DNA of 41,038 bases from an uncultured Fibrobacter sp. (GTDB taxonomy: Bacteria; Fibrobacterota; Fibrobacteria; Fibrobacterales; Fibrobacteraceae): assembly GCA_934691725.1 (NCBI GenBank), contig CAKUTF010000025.1, forward strand, positions 1-41,038, read 5' to 3'. Shown one piece after another: positions 7,065 through 13,535 of this stretch. The notes beneath the pieces were generated by a model that ran no database searches, had not been told where the DNA came from, and saw only the letters and a program-made list of their open reading frames with translations. Both the position numbers and the translations under genes were made by a program. Numbering within the stretch: position 1 is the stretch's first letter; every line of letters starts with the position of its first letter.

Positions 7065-8410
7065 CTCGTCTCCGGGTTGAACGGTCCTAAAACATGGAGA
7101 CTGTCGCCTTTGCGGACAAGGGTCCAGAAAACGGGGGCGGCAGGGTTTCCCGCGTAATCCCGAAGATTGACTTCTAGCGGACAGGAATCCTTGCAAGCGG
7201 GAAGAAACCGGATGACGTTTCCGCGGATGCTTCGTGAAAGCGTGTCGTTTCCGAGCGTGACCCAAATGGAATTCTGGGAGACGCCGGAACCGCCGTCATA
7301 GACGAAAAAACTGAGGGAATCGCCGCTTGCGATTTTGGAATCTTTTGGCATGCGGAGAGGCGGAACCGTATCGCTCAGGACGACGGTGTCGAGAACGGCA
7401 TAGGAAAATCTAGGGAGAATGTAGCTTGTACCGAAGCGCCCATATTCGTTTCTGAGCGAATCATAGACGGAGATTTGCAGCGTATCGTCGGTGGAAATAT
7501 CCAGGTGAACGGTTTCCGGATTCTCGGTGACGGATGCGCGGGCGATAATCCCTAGGCTTGGGCTTTGGACGAGGACGGTTCCTGTCGGTGAAATGTTCGG
7601 GGATAGGGATTTATACCGGATGGGAATGACTAGGTGCGATTTTTCGCTTCCGACGAGCGCCGTGCGGAAATGCCGAATTTCGGAAGAGTCCGCGTCGAAA
7701 ACGTTTTCGGAATCGGGAACTTTTGCGGAAACTGCCCAGTAGAAGGAAAACGATGAATCCTTAAATAGGACCGAATCTCCAGCCATCAGGGGACCGCGGA
7801 TCCGGTAGGAACCGTTACAGGGAAGCGTGTCGATGGGAAAGTTCCAGACGCTAGCCCGGTCTGAAGACAGGTAGAGTGTGCATTCGGCTTCTTGCCAGGA
7901 ATTGATGCCGGTTGTCTGGATTTGAAAAGTGACGCCTTGCGTGTCTAAAGGATTTGCGGAAAAACCGTTTTCCGGGAAAACGGGAAAAACCTCGATCGGT
8001 GAATTGACAAAAAGTGTCAGGGTGTCTTTGAGCGTGTCGCTAAAGAAATCGACTGTTCGAAGGATGATGTCGAAAATTCCGGAATCGGGAAAAGTCTGGG
8101 ATACGGCAGAGGATATATAGCCCTTGCCGTCGATGGTCCACAGGAAATTCTGGATGTAATCGGAGATAAAATTTTCTGGGACCGTGTTTCCGTCTAGCCG
8201 AATTTCGGCGACAAAGCGTCCGGCGTCTCCTGCGGAGATGGCCTTTGTGCGGACGCTTGGAAATTCCCTATAGGAAACCCCGTAAAACTTGGAGGGAACA
8301 AAGTGGATGTAGGCGGAAAGGCGCGGAATTTCGCTTTCTTCTACACGGGAACTGTCGCTGCAGTTCCAGAACGAGAGGAGGCAAAGAACGGGGAAAATTA
8401 GTTTTTTCAT
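7061..8410 (-). CDS. Lipoprotein, third of three related
   Basis: This 449-aa secreted protein begins MKKLIFPVLCLLSFWNC. Cys17 is probably lipidated, although Asn at -1 is unusual for a lipobox. The mature part is beta-rich, with Asp/Ser/Thr-rich strands of Ig/PKD-like character. The block ILRTVDFFSDTLKDTLTLFV (about residues 115-135) closely resembles FILLDRFSDTLQDSVSLWV in the upstream lipoprotein. The C-terminal part carries DGGSGVSQNSIWVTL and LRDYAGNPA, as in bacterial Ig-like modules. No catalytic motif is seen. It overlaps both neighbours by 4 bp (ATGA at each end), so translation is probably coupled. Confidence 0.75.
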   Translation of the reverse strand: MKKLIFPVLCLLSFWNCSDSSRVEESEIPRLSAYIHFVPSKFYGVSYREFPSVRTKAISAGDAGRFVAEIRLDGNTVPENFISDYIQNFLWTIDGKGYISSAVSQTFPDSGIFDIILRTVDFFSDTLKDTLTLFVNSPIEVFPVFPENGFSANPLDTQGVTFQIQTTGINSWQEAECTLYLSSDRASVWNFPIDTLPCNGSYRIRGPLMAGDSVLFKDSSFSFYWAVSAKVPDSENVFDADSSEIRHFRTALVGSEKSHLVIPIRYKSLSPNISPTGTVLVQSPSLGIIARASVTENPETVHLDISTDDTLQISVYDSLRNEYGRFGTSYILPRFSYAVLDTVVLSDTVPPLRMPKDSKIASGDSLSFFVYDGGSGVSQNSIWVTLGNDTLSRSIRGNVIRFLPACKDSCPLEVNLRDYAGNPAAPVFWTLVRKGDSLHVLGPFNPETR

Positions 8411-9930
8411 TTTGAAGAATCCCCGGTGGTGACGGTAAATTTCTCGCTGAATTCTTCGCCGCTTGCGTAGAGGATTTTTACGCGGACGCTAGTTTCGGTT
8501 TCTCGGAATAGCGAATGGGAAAATGTCTTTGAAATTGAGGCTTCCTCTTCGAAAACGGCTTCGCCGTCCCAGTGCCCGTCGTCGTCGATGTCCCAGAAAA
8601 AGCGTTTGGGCAAGAGGTTCGGACAGGTATTTTCTATCGGAATGGAAAGAGCGTTTCCCGGAGAAAGAACCGTGTCGGGTAATGTCCGGATACAGGATTT
8701 TCCCGGAGCGACTGTAAAGTTTTTTGTTGCGAAATTCTTGGCGCGGTCGGTGACGGAAATCGTGAGGGGGTGGAACGTAAACGACTTCTGGAGATTTTCC
8801 GTGGAAATTCGGAGCGAACCGTTTTCAAAAATCCAGTCGGATATCTTGTTTCCGTCAAAGACAATTCGGATGTCGCTAGAAGAGACTGGAAAACCTTTTT
8901 CTTCGATTTCGAATCGGAGCGTGTCTTTCCAGTCGAGGGAATCTTTTTGCGAAAGGCTCCGAATCTTTGGGACGACCGTATCCCGGAGCGGGATGTTTTT
9001 GATGTAGGAAATTTTTCCTTTGCGGACGGAAAGGCTTACCGTATCGCTCATGTAATCCGGATAGGCATTGCTCCGGATGACCAGTCGGTATGTTCCGGGT
9101 TTTACGTTTCGGATGGAAAAAATGGAATCGTTTCCCTCGCCTTCGAGAACGCCGCTTGAAGTTTCCGCATCCGCAGAGTTCAGGCGATATTCCAGGGAAT
9201 CCTGGACGGGACCCTGGATTTTGAAAAAAACATTTTCGTTTTCTTTGAAGGAATTTTTTCCCGTGAAAAAAATTGAATGAATTCTTTGCGAAGACGATTT
9301 CCCGAAATCATCGCTAGCCGAGACGTCGAACAGGCAAAGTTCCTGCTCGGGAAGATTTCCTTTGTATGTAACGTGGGCTTCCGGGAGGATCGTGTCCAGT
9401 AGGATTTTTCGTCCACACAGAAGCGAAAAAGAGTAGCGCGTCGTGGCGAGAAAGTTTTCTGCGGAAGCGTTCCAGGCGAAGGATATTGCGGAATCGGGCG
9501 GAATACCCTGCGTTTCGTTTTGCGGAATCCAGCTTTCGGAGTCGATTGACGGCGGCGGAGCGACCCACAGGGAGACGCTATCCTGGAGCGTATCGGAAAA
9601 CCGGTCGAGAAGGATAAACTTGGCGAGATGCTTTCCGGGGGAAGCGATGGAAGCTCGGTGCGAAAATTCCGAATACGTCGCTCCCGAATCGATTTGCCAG
9701 TAAAATTCCGTCATGCGGATGGAGCGGGACGGTTCGATGACTGCCAGAAGAACGATGCTGTCTGTCGGGAGAATCGTATCTGCCTTGCGCCTTTCGCGTG
9801 TGGAATCGTTATCCCGGATGACGTAAGCCTTTACCGAAACGACATCGGCGTTTTCGGGATAGAATGTTACGCTTTCGTCGGAGCAACCGAAGAGGAAAAA
9901 CGAAACGATGGCGAGGAGAAAAAGCTTCAC
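8407..9930 (-). CDS. Lipoprotein, second of three related
   Basis: This 507-aa protein starts with GTG at 9930 (GTGA overlap with the upstream stop) and has a clear lipoprotein signal, MKLFLLAIVSFFLFGC, with Cys16 followed by SDES. The mature chain is a series of beta-rich Ig/PKD-like modules. The FILLDRFSDTLQDSVSLWV block at about 108-126 is shared in diverged form with the flanking lipoproteins. FFWDIDDDGHWDGEA near the C-terminus looks like an Asp-rich, possibly calcium-binding, PKD-type loop. No enzyme motif is visible. Surface or periplasmic binding/scaffold function is inferred only from localisation and fold. Confidence 0.75.
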   Translation of the reverse strand: MKLFLLAIVSFFLFGCSDESVTFYPENADVVSVKAYVIRDNDSTRERRKADTILPTDSIVLLAVIEPSRSIRMTEFYWQIDSGATYSEFSHRASIASPGKHLAKFILLDRFSDTLQDSVSLWVAPPPSIDSESWIPQNETQGIPPDSAISFAWNASAENFLATTRYSFSLLCGRKILLDTILPEAHVTYKGNLPEQELCLFDVSASDDFGKSSSQRIHSIFFTGKNSFKENENVFFKIQGPVQDSLEYRLNSADAETSSGVLEGEGNDSIFSIRNVKPGTYRLVIRSNAYPDYMSDTVSLSVRKGKISYIKNIPLRDTVVPKIRSLSQKDSLDWKDTLRFEIEEKGFPVSSSDIRIVFDGNKISDWIFENGSLRISTENLQKSFTFHPLTISVTDRAKNFATKNFTVAPGKSCIRTLPDTVLSPGNALSIPIENTCPNLLPKRFFWDIDDDGHWDGEAVFEEEASISKTFSHSLFRETETSVRVKILYASGEEFSEKFTVTTGDSSK

Positions 9931-10580
9931 GGCTCGTCCTCCTTGACAAAGAAGCGAATTTGCGGCGTGGAATCGGAAAGCCCGTAAAGATCTTTGGCGA
10001 ACGCCTGGAAAAAATGTTCGCCCGGAGAAAATCCCGACTGGAAAAATTCGGTGAGTGGACCGACCGCATAAAGGTTCGAGTCGATGACCACCGTGTAGAA
10101 AAGCGTGTCGTTCGGGTCGTCATCTGTCGCCATGTAGGCAAATCGAAATGCGGTCGAACTGTCGCCTCGGAGCGTATCGTTTTCTGCGGGAAGCGTCACC
10201 TCGGAAAATTTCGGAGCGGTGTCGAAAATAAAGCGCAAAGGTCTCGATAGGCGATTTTCATAGCGGTCGAGTATAACCAGGGAATCGGGGACGCGACTCG
10301 TGTCCGTTGAAAACTCGGGCCCTTCGTGGAGGATCAGGCCTGAAAAATTTTTCCACAGGAAACACAGCTTTTTTTGAAGCGAATCCGGAAACACTTGGAC
10401 CTTGACCGTGAAGGAATCCGAAGGGGATAGTTGAAGAGAGTTTTGGCAAGGTACGTTTTTTTGTTCCGCGCAGACGGCAATGGTCGGCGTCCCGGCAGAG
10501 ATCCGAGGGGCGCTTGGCGTTTCAAGGCATGCCGCGAAGAGCAAGCAGAAAAAGGGAATCGTCCATCGGAGAAAACGCAT
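9927..10580 (-). CDS. Lipoprotein, first of three related
   Basis: This 217-aa protein has the signal MRFLRWTIPFFCLLFAAC, with Cys18 as the probable lipidation site. The mature domain is beta-rich. SLVILDRYENRLSRPLRFIF corresponds to the DRFSDTLxD block of the next two lipoproteins, and FAYMATDDDPNDTLFYTV is typical of Ig/cadherin-like modules. The ATG at 10580 was chosen because it yields the lipoprotein signal; the longer frame to 10892 runs inside nth. A TATTTT box at exactly -12 to -7 overlaps the nth stop codon, so the lipoprotein/PEGA genes may have their own leaderless promoter as well as readthrough from nth. Confidence 0.75.
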   Translation of the reverse strand: MRFLRWTIPFFCLLFAACLETPSAPRISAGTPTIAVCAEQKNVPCQNSLQLSPSDSFTVKVQVFPDSLQKKLCFLWKNFSGLILHEGPEFSTDTSRVPDSLVILDRYENRLSRPLRFIFDTAPKFSEVTLPAENDTLRGDSSTAFRFAYMATDDDPNDTLFYTVVIDSNLYAVGPLTEFFQSGFSPGEHFFQAFAKDLYGLSDSTPQIRFFVKEDEP

Positions 10581-10586
10581 AAGTCT

Positions 10587-10592
10587 AAAATA
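10587..10592 (-). promoter_or_regulatory. -10 element TATTTT, leaderless geometry
   Basis: TATTTT lies at -12 to -7 of the ATG at 10580, spaced by AGACTT. The box sits within 14 bp of intergenic DNA plus the flanking stop codon region of nth. There is no Shine-Dalgarno sequence. Confidence 0.5.
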
Positions 10593-10594
10593 GA

Positions 10595-11230
10595 CTATTG
10601 TGATTTTTCGCGACAGCCGATACGACTGCAAATCGGGCATTTTTGGGGGTCGTGGCCGCGAGCCGGGCAAAATTCCCGTCCGAAATAGATGATTTGCAGG
10701 TGCAGACGGTTCCATTCGGATTCGGGAAAGAGCTTTTTTAGATCGCGTTCCGTTTTTTCGACGGACGATCCGTCCGAAAGTCCCCACCGCATGGCGAGCC
10801 TGTGGATGTGCGTATCGACGGGAAACGCGGGATATCCGTAAGCCTGTCCCATGATGACGCTTGCGGTCTTGTGCCCTACGCCGGGAAGGCACTCCAGTTC
10901 ATCGAATGTTTTGGGAACTTCGCCGACAAAGCGTTCCAGGAGAATTTTGGAAAGCTCCGAAATGTGCCTGCTTTTCGCAGGGGCAAGTCCGCATGGGCGG
11001 ATAATCTCTTCGATTTTTTCCCGGGAAAGTTTCGACATCTTCTGGGGCGTATCCGCCAGAGCGAAAAGCTTCGGGGTTATTGCGTTGACTTTTTTGTCGG
11101 TGCACTGTGCGCTCAGGAGAACCGCGACAAGAAAGGTGAACGTATTCTTGAACTGCAAGGGAATCGCCGGATTTGGATAAAGCCGGTTCAGTTTTTCGGA
11201 GATGATTTGCGCTCGTTCCTTCTTGTTCAT
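10595..11230 (-). CDS. nth: Endonuclease III (DNA glycosylase/AP lyase)
   Basis: This 211-aa protein is the usual size for Nth, which removes oxidised pyrimidines and nicks abasic sites in base excision repair. The helix-hairpin-helix LPGVGHKTA is at 115-123 with catalytic Lys121, and the catalytic Asp139 is in PVDTH. Four C-terminal cysteines (188, 198, 201, 206) can hold a 4Fe-4S cluster, but their spacing is C-x9-C-x2-C-x4-C rather than the E. coli C-x6-C-x2-C-x5-C. It starts 6 bp after cysE and ends 14 bp before the first lipoprotein. No Shine-Dalgarno sequence is seen, so translation probably depends on coupling. Confidence 0.95.
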   Translation of the reverse strand: MNKKERAQIISEKLNRLYPNPAIPLQFKNTFTFLVAVLLSAQCTDKKVNAITPKLFALADTPQKMSKLSREKIEEIIRPCGLAPAKSRHISELSKILLERFVGEVPKTFDELECLPGVGHKTASVIMGQAYGYPAFPVDTHIHRLAMRWGLSDGSSVEKTERDLKKLFPESEWNRLHLQIIYFGREFCPARGHDPQKCPICSRIGCREKSQ

Positions 11231-11236
11231 CGGGAG

Positions 11237-12055
11237 CTACTTGGTAGCGGGTTTGGAACTTTCGATGTCTCGCGTAAAGTCCTGCTGCATTTCGAGGCTC
11301 GGGAGCGCCGTGTCGGGATGTCCTACCTTGACCGCAGGAACTCCGGCGACGGTCACATGGGGTGGAACGTCGTGCAGGACGACCGCTCCCGCACCGACTT
11401 TCGCGCCTTTTCCGATATGGATGTTTCCGAGGAGCTGCGCATGGGCGCCGAGCATGACGCCGTCACCGATTTTTGGATGTCTGTCGCCTGTTTCGTTTCC
11501 CGTTCCGCCGAGAGTCACTCCATGGAGAATCGAAACGTTGTTTCCGATCTTTGCCGTCTCGCCGACGACAAGCCCTGTCGCATGGTCGAGCAGAATGCCG
11601 TGTCCGATTTTTGCCGCCGGGTGGATATCGACCGCAAATTTTTGGCTGATGAGGCTCTGGAGCATCTTGGCGAGAAAGAATCGCCCGCTTTTCCAGAGCG
11701 CATGGGCGATGCGGTAGGCCTGAATCGCTTGAAAGCCTTTGAAAAAAAGGAGCGGTTCGAGTACGGAACGGCAAGCGGGATCGCGTTCAAGCGTTGCAAA
11801 AAGATCTTTGGCGGAATCTTCGACGATCGACGGATTCTCCCTGTAAGTGGAAAGGAAGAGCGTTTCGAGCTGGGTTCGACTGAGAAGCGCACTTTCGAGC
11901 TTTCGCGAAAGCGTTGTCGCCTGGACTTCGGCAAACGAATGGCGGAAGACGATCTGCTCGTCTAGAACGGACTTGAGAAGAGGCTCTTCGCTTGCCAGGG
12001 CGAGAGCTTCCTTGACCAGAGCGGAAAAGAGATCCTTTGAGTCCTTGTTCGCCAT
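11237..12055 (-). CDS. cysE: Serine O-acetyltransferase
   Basis: This 272-aa CysE makes O-acetylserine from serine and acetyl-CoA, the first step of cysteine synthesis. The N-terminal half is the helical SATase domain. The C-terminal half is a left-handed beta-helix of hexapeptide repeats, with HPAAKIGHGILLDHATG, the VVGETAKIG turn and ILHGVTLGGTG near the active site. I chose the ATG at 12055 over one four codons upstream (12067): GGAG (12062-12065) sits six bases before 12055, and the upstream ATG has no such signal. It lies 21 bp after a small unknown gene and 6 bp before nth. Confidence 0.95.
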   Translation of the reverse strand: MANKDSKDLFSALVKEALALASEEPLLKSVLDEQIVFRHSFAEVQATTLSRKLESALLSRTQLETLFLSTYRENPSIVEDSAKDLFATLERDPACRSVLEPLLFFKGFQAIQAYRIAHALWKSGRFFLAKMLQSLISQKFAVDIHPAAKIGHGILLDHATGLVVGETAKIGNNVSILHGVTLGGTGNETGDRHPKIGDGVMLGAHAQLLGNIHIGKGAKVGAGAVVLHDVPPHVTVAGVPAVKVGHPDTALPSLEMQQDFTRDIESSKPATK

Positions 12056-12061
12056 TGAAAA

Positions 12062-12065
12062 CTCC
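12062..12065 (-). promoter_or_regulatory. Ribosome-binding site deciding the cysE start
   Basis: GGAG is spaced six bases from the ATG at 12055. It lies within the codons of the alternative upstream ATG, so it supports the shorter protein. Confidence 0.6.
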
Positions 12066-12076
12066 ATGTTGCGTTT

Positions 12077-12439
12077 TTATGCTTTCAATTTAGAAAATGC
12101 GGAAATAAAGCCTTGGGAACCAAGAACCTTGAAAAGCGTTAATGCGCCTTGGGTGTCGAGCTGCGGAATGCTTTCCGTAATGCAATCGGGAAGTCGTTTT
12201 TTTAGGCGGAACGGTTTGGGAATGGATTTGGGCCTAGAAAGCGTCCAGAGAACCGAAACTTTTTGCAGGAACTGGTCCCAGGGAAAACGGTCTTTGTCCG
12301 TGAAGCGAAGCGTCGCGGGGAGTTTTGCGTCGCGGGCTTCGGCGATTACCGCGCCTTGAAAATCGATGCCGCGGACGGTCATCTGTCGTGGGACGTTTTG
12401 CGTGACGGCTTGCGCCGGAATTTGCAGGATGATTTCCAT
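12077..12439 (-). CDS. Small conserved-looking protein of unknown function
   Basis: This 120-aa protein is one I do not recognise. It begins MEIILQIPAQAVTQNVPRQM and ends in a basic helical stretch (LFKVLGSQGFISAFSKLKA). There is no signal peptide or membrane segment. The first third is strand-like and could be a small beta domain. It heads the minus-strand run cysE-nth-lipoproteins. A TATCTT box lies nine bases upstream of the ATG, beside the repeat region R3, which may supply its promoter surroundings. It is accepted as a gene because it is in tight array with cysE and reading on in frame gives a sensible soluble protein. Confidence 0.6.
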   Translation of the reverse strand: MEIILQIPAQAVTQNVPRQMTVRGIDFQGAVIAEARDAKLPATLRFTDKDRFPWDQFLQKVSVLWTLSRPKSIPKPFRLKKRLPDCITESIPQLDTQGALTLFKVLGSQGFISAFSKLKA

Positions 12440-12479
12440 GGGATGGATAAGATAGAAACTGCTCGGCGGTCAGAACCGT

Positions 12480-12744
12480 GGACATTTAAATTTAGGGACT
12501 AGGGACTAGGGATTAGTCCGCGGATGAAGAGAATGAGGAGTTAGAAATGAGGACTGAGGAATTGGTTTGCGGACGTCTAAGTTCAGTGGGCAGCGTCGCA
12601 GACATTGAACTTCCGAGATTCAAGAATATAGACGTCTGCAAATCTAAGCACTAAGATCTCAGCTCTAAGCTCTGACACCGGCTCGCTCTACTGTTAATTT
12701 CTCATTCCTGATTTAACTGCCACTGATTCCTACCAAGCTTTCAA
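12480..12744. repeat. Heptamer-repeat region R3
   Basis: This non-coding repeat region contains GGGACTA/GGGATTA units (12495-12515). A degenerate cassette spans 12516-12574 (59 bp), with ends GTCCGCGGAT and GTTTGCGGAC and AATGAGG-like units inside. A GGACGTCT core follows. A second block near 12609-12700 (CCGAGATTCAAG, TAGACGTCTGCAAAT, then CTAAGNN units) matches the block at 23160-23220. T-phased heptamers run up to the nitrilase stop codon at 12745. No gene is visible here. Confidence 0.8.
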
Positions 12745-13497
12745 CTAAAATTCTGGCAGCGGAAAATTTTTCCGGGCAAATGCGACTTCTTCTGCTTGGA
12801 GCGAAATTCGGAAAACGCCTTCTTCGGAAGAGCCTTTCAAGATTTCCTCGCCGTTCGGGCCAAAGGCGCAGCTGTTGGCGAAGTTTTTTCCCGACCGGGC
12901 CGCTGCGATTGTATAGCACTGGTTTTCGATTGAACGTGCGCGGAGAAGCGTTTCAAAGTGCATCGCGCGCTCTCTTGGCCATTCCGCCTGGATGCAAAAA
13001 AGGTTTGCGCCTTGACGTCTTGTTTCTCGGAAATCTTCGGGAAATCGCAGGTCGAAACAGATGGATGGTGAAACGGTAAAATCTTTCCACTTGAAAAGAA
13101 TCGCGGAAGTTCCCGGAGCGAAGCTCTTTTGCTCGTCGGCAAACGGATGGCGTTTCCGGTATATTTTTTCTGGAAGCGAATGCCCGGGTTCAAAAATTCC
13201 GGTCCAGTTCCGAAAGCGGAAATCGCCGTGCGAAAATTTTTCGATGCCTCCGCCGAGAACAAGGCTGTCTGTTTCGTCCGCAAGGGCCTGTAAAAATCGG
13301 ACGGTAGGGGATTCCGGTTCGATTGCTTCGGCAAGCGATTCTTCCGGTCGCGTGAGAAATCCGGTTGCGAACATTTCCGGGAAAACGAGGAGACTTCCGG
13401 GTTCGGGGCTTTCCCGCAGGACAATTTCCCTCGCATGGGCAAAGGAGGCTGCCTTGTCGCCTTGCGGTTCTGACTGGATGAGATAAGCGTTAGCCAT
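12745..13497 (-). CDS. Carbon-nitrogen hydrolase (nitrilase family, omega-amidase-like)
   Basis: This 250-aa protein has the Glu-Lys-Cys triad of the nitrilase superfamily: Glu41 in FPEMFATGF, Lys115 in YRKRHPF and Cys147 in SICFDLRFPE. The length and these motifs fit the YafV/omega-amidase branch, which hydrolyses alpha-ketoglutaramate-type amides; the exact substrate is inferred. I prefer the ATG at 13497 to a TTG at 13506. A TACTTT box lies seven bases upstream of that ATG. It is divergent from the TonB-like receptor with only 38 bp between start codons. The stop codon lies at the edge of heptamer-repeat DNA. Confidence 0.85.
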   Translation of the reverse strand: MANAYLIQSEPQGDKAASFAHAREIVLRESPEPGSLLVFPEMFATGFLTRPEESLAEAIEPESPTVRFLQALADETDSLVLGGGIEKFSHGDFRFRNWTGIFEPGHSLPEKIYRKRHPFADEQKSFAPGTSAILFKWKDFTVSPSICFDLRFPEDFRETRRQGANLFCIQAEWPRERAMHFETLLRARSIENQCYTIAAARSGKNFANSCAFGPNGEEILKGSSEEGVFRISLQAEEVAFARKNFPLPEF

Positions 13498-13504
13498 TTT
13501 CGCC

Positions 13505-13510
13505 AAAGTA
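13505..13510 (-). promoter_or_regulatory. -10 element TACTTT for the nitrilase gene
   Basis: TACTTT occupies -13 to -8 of the ATG at 13497. The divergent gene's AT-rich box (about 13518-13527) lies next to it, so both promoters share a 38-bp gap and leave almost no room for leaders. Confidence 0.4.
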
Positions 13511-13517
13511 GAAAATA

Positions 13518-13527
13518 TATATTTTAT
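13518..13527 (+). promoter_or_regulatory. AT-rich -10 region for the TonB-like receptor
   Basis: The stretch TATATTTTAT lies 8-17 bases upstream of the ATG at 13536. TATTTT at 13520-13525 would start transcription within about four bases of the ATG. No Shine-Dalgarno sequence is present. Confidence 0.35.
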
Positions 13528-13535
13528 GACCTGGT

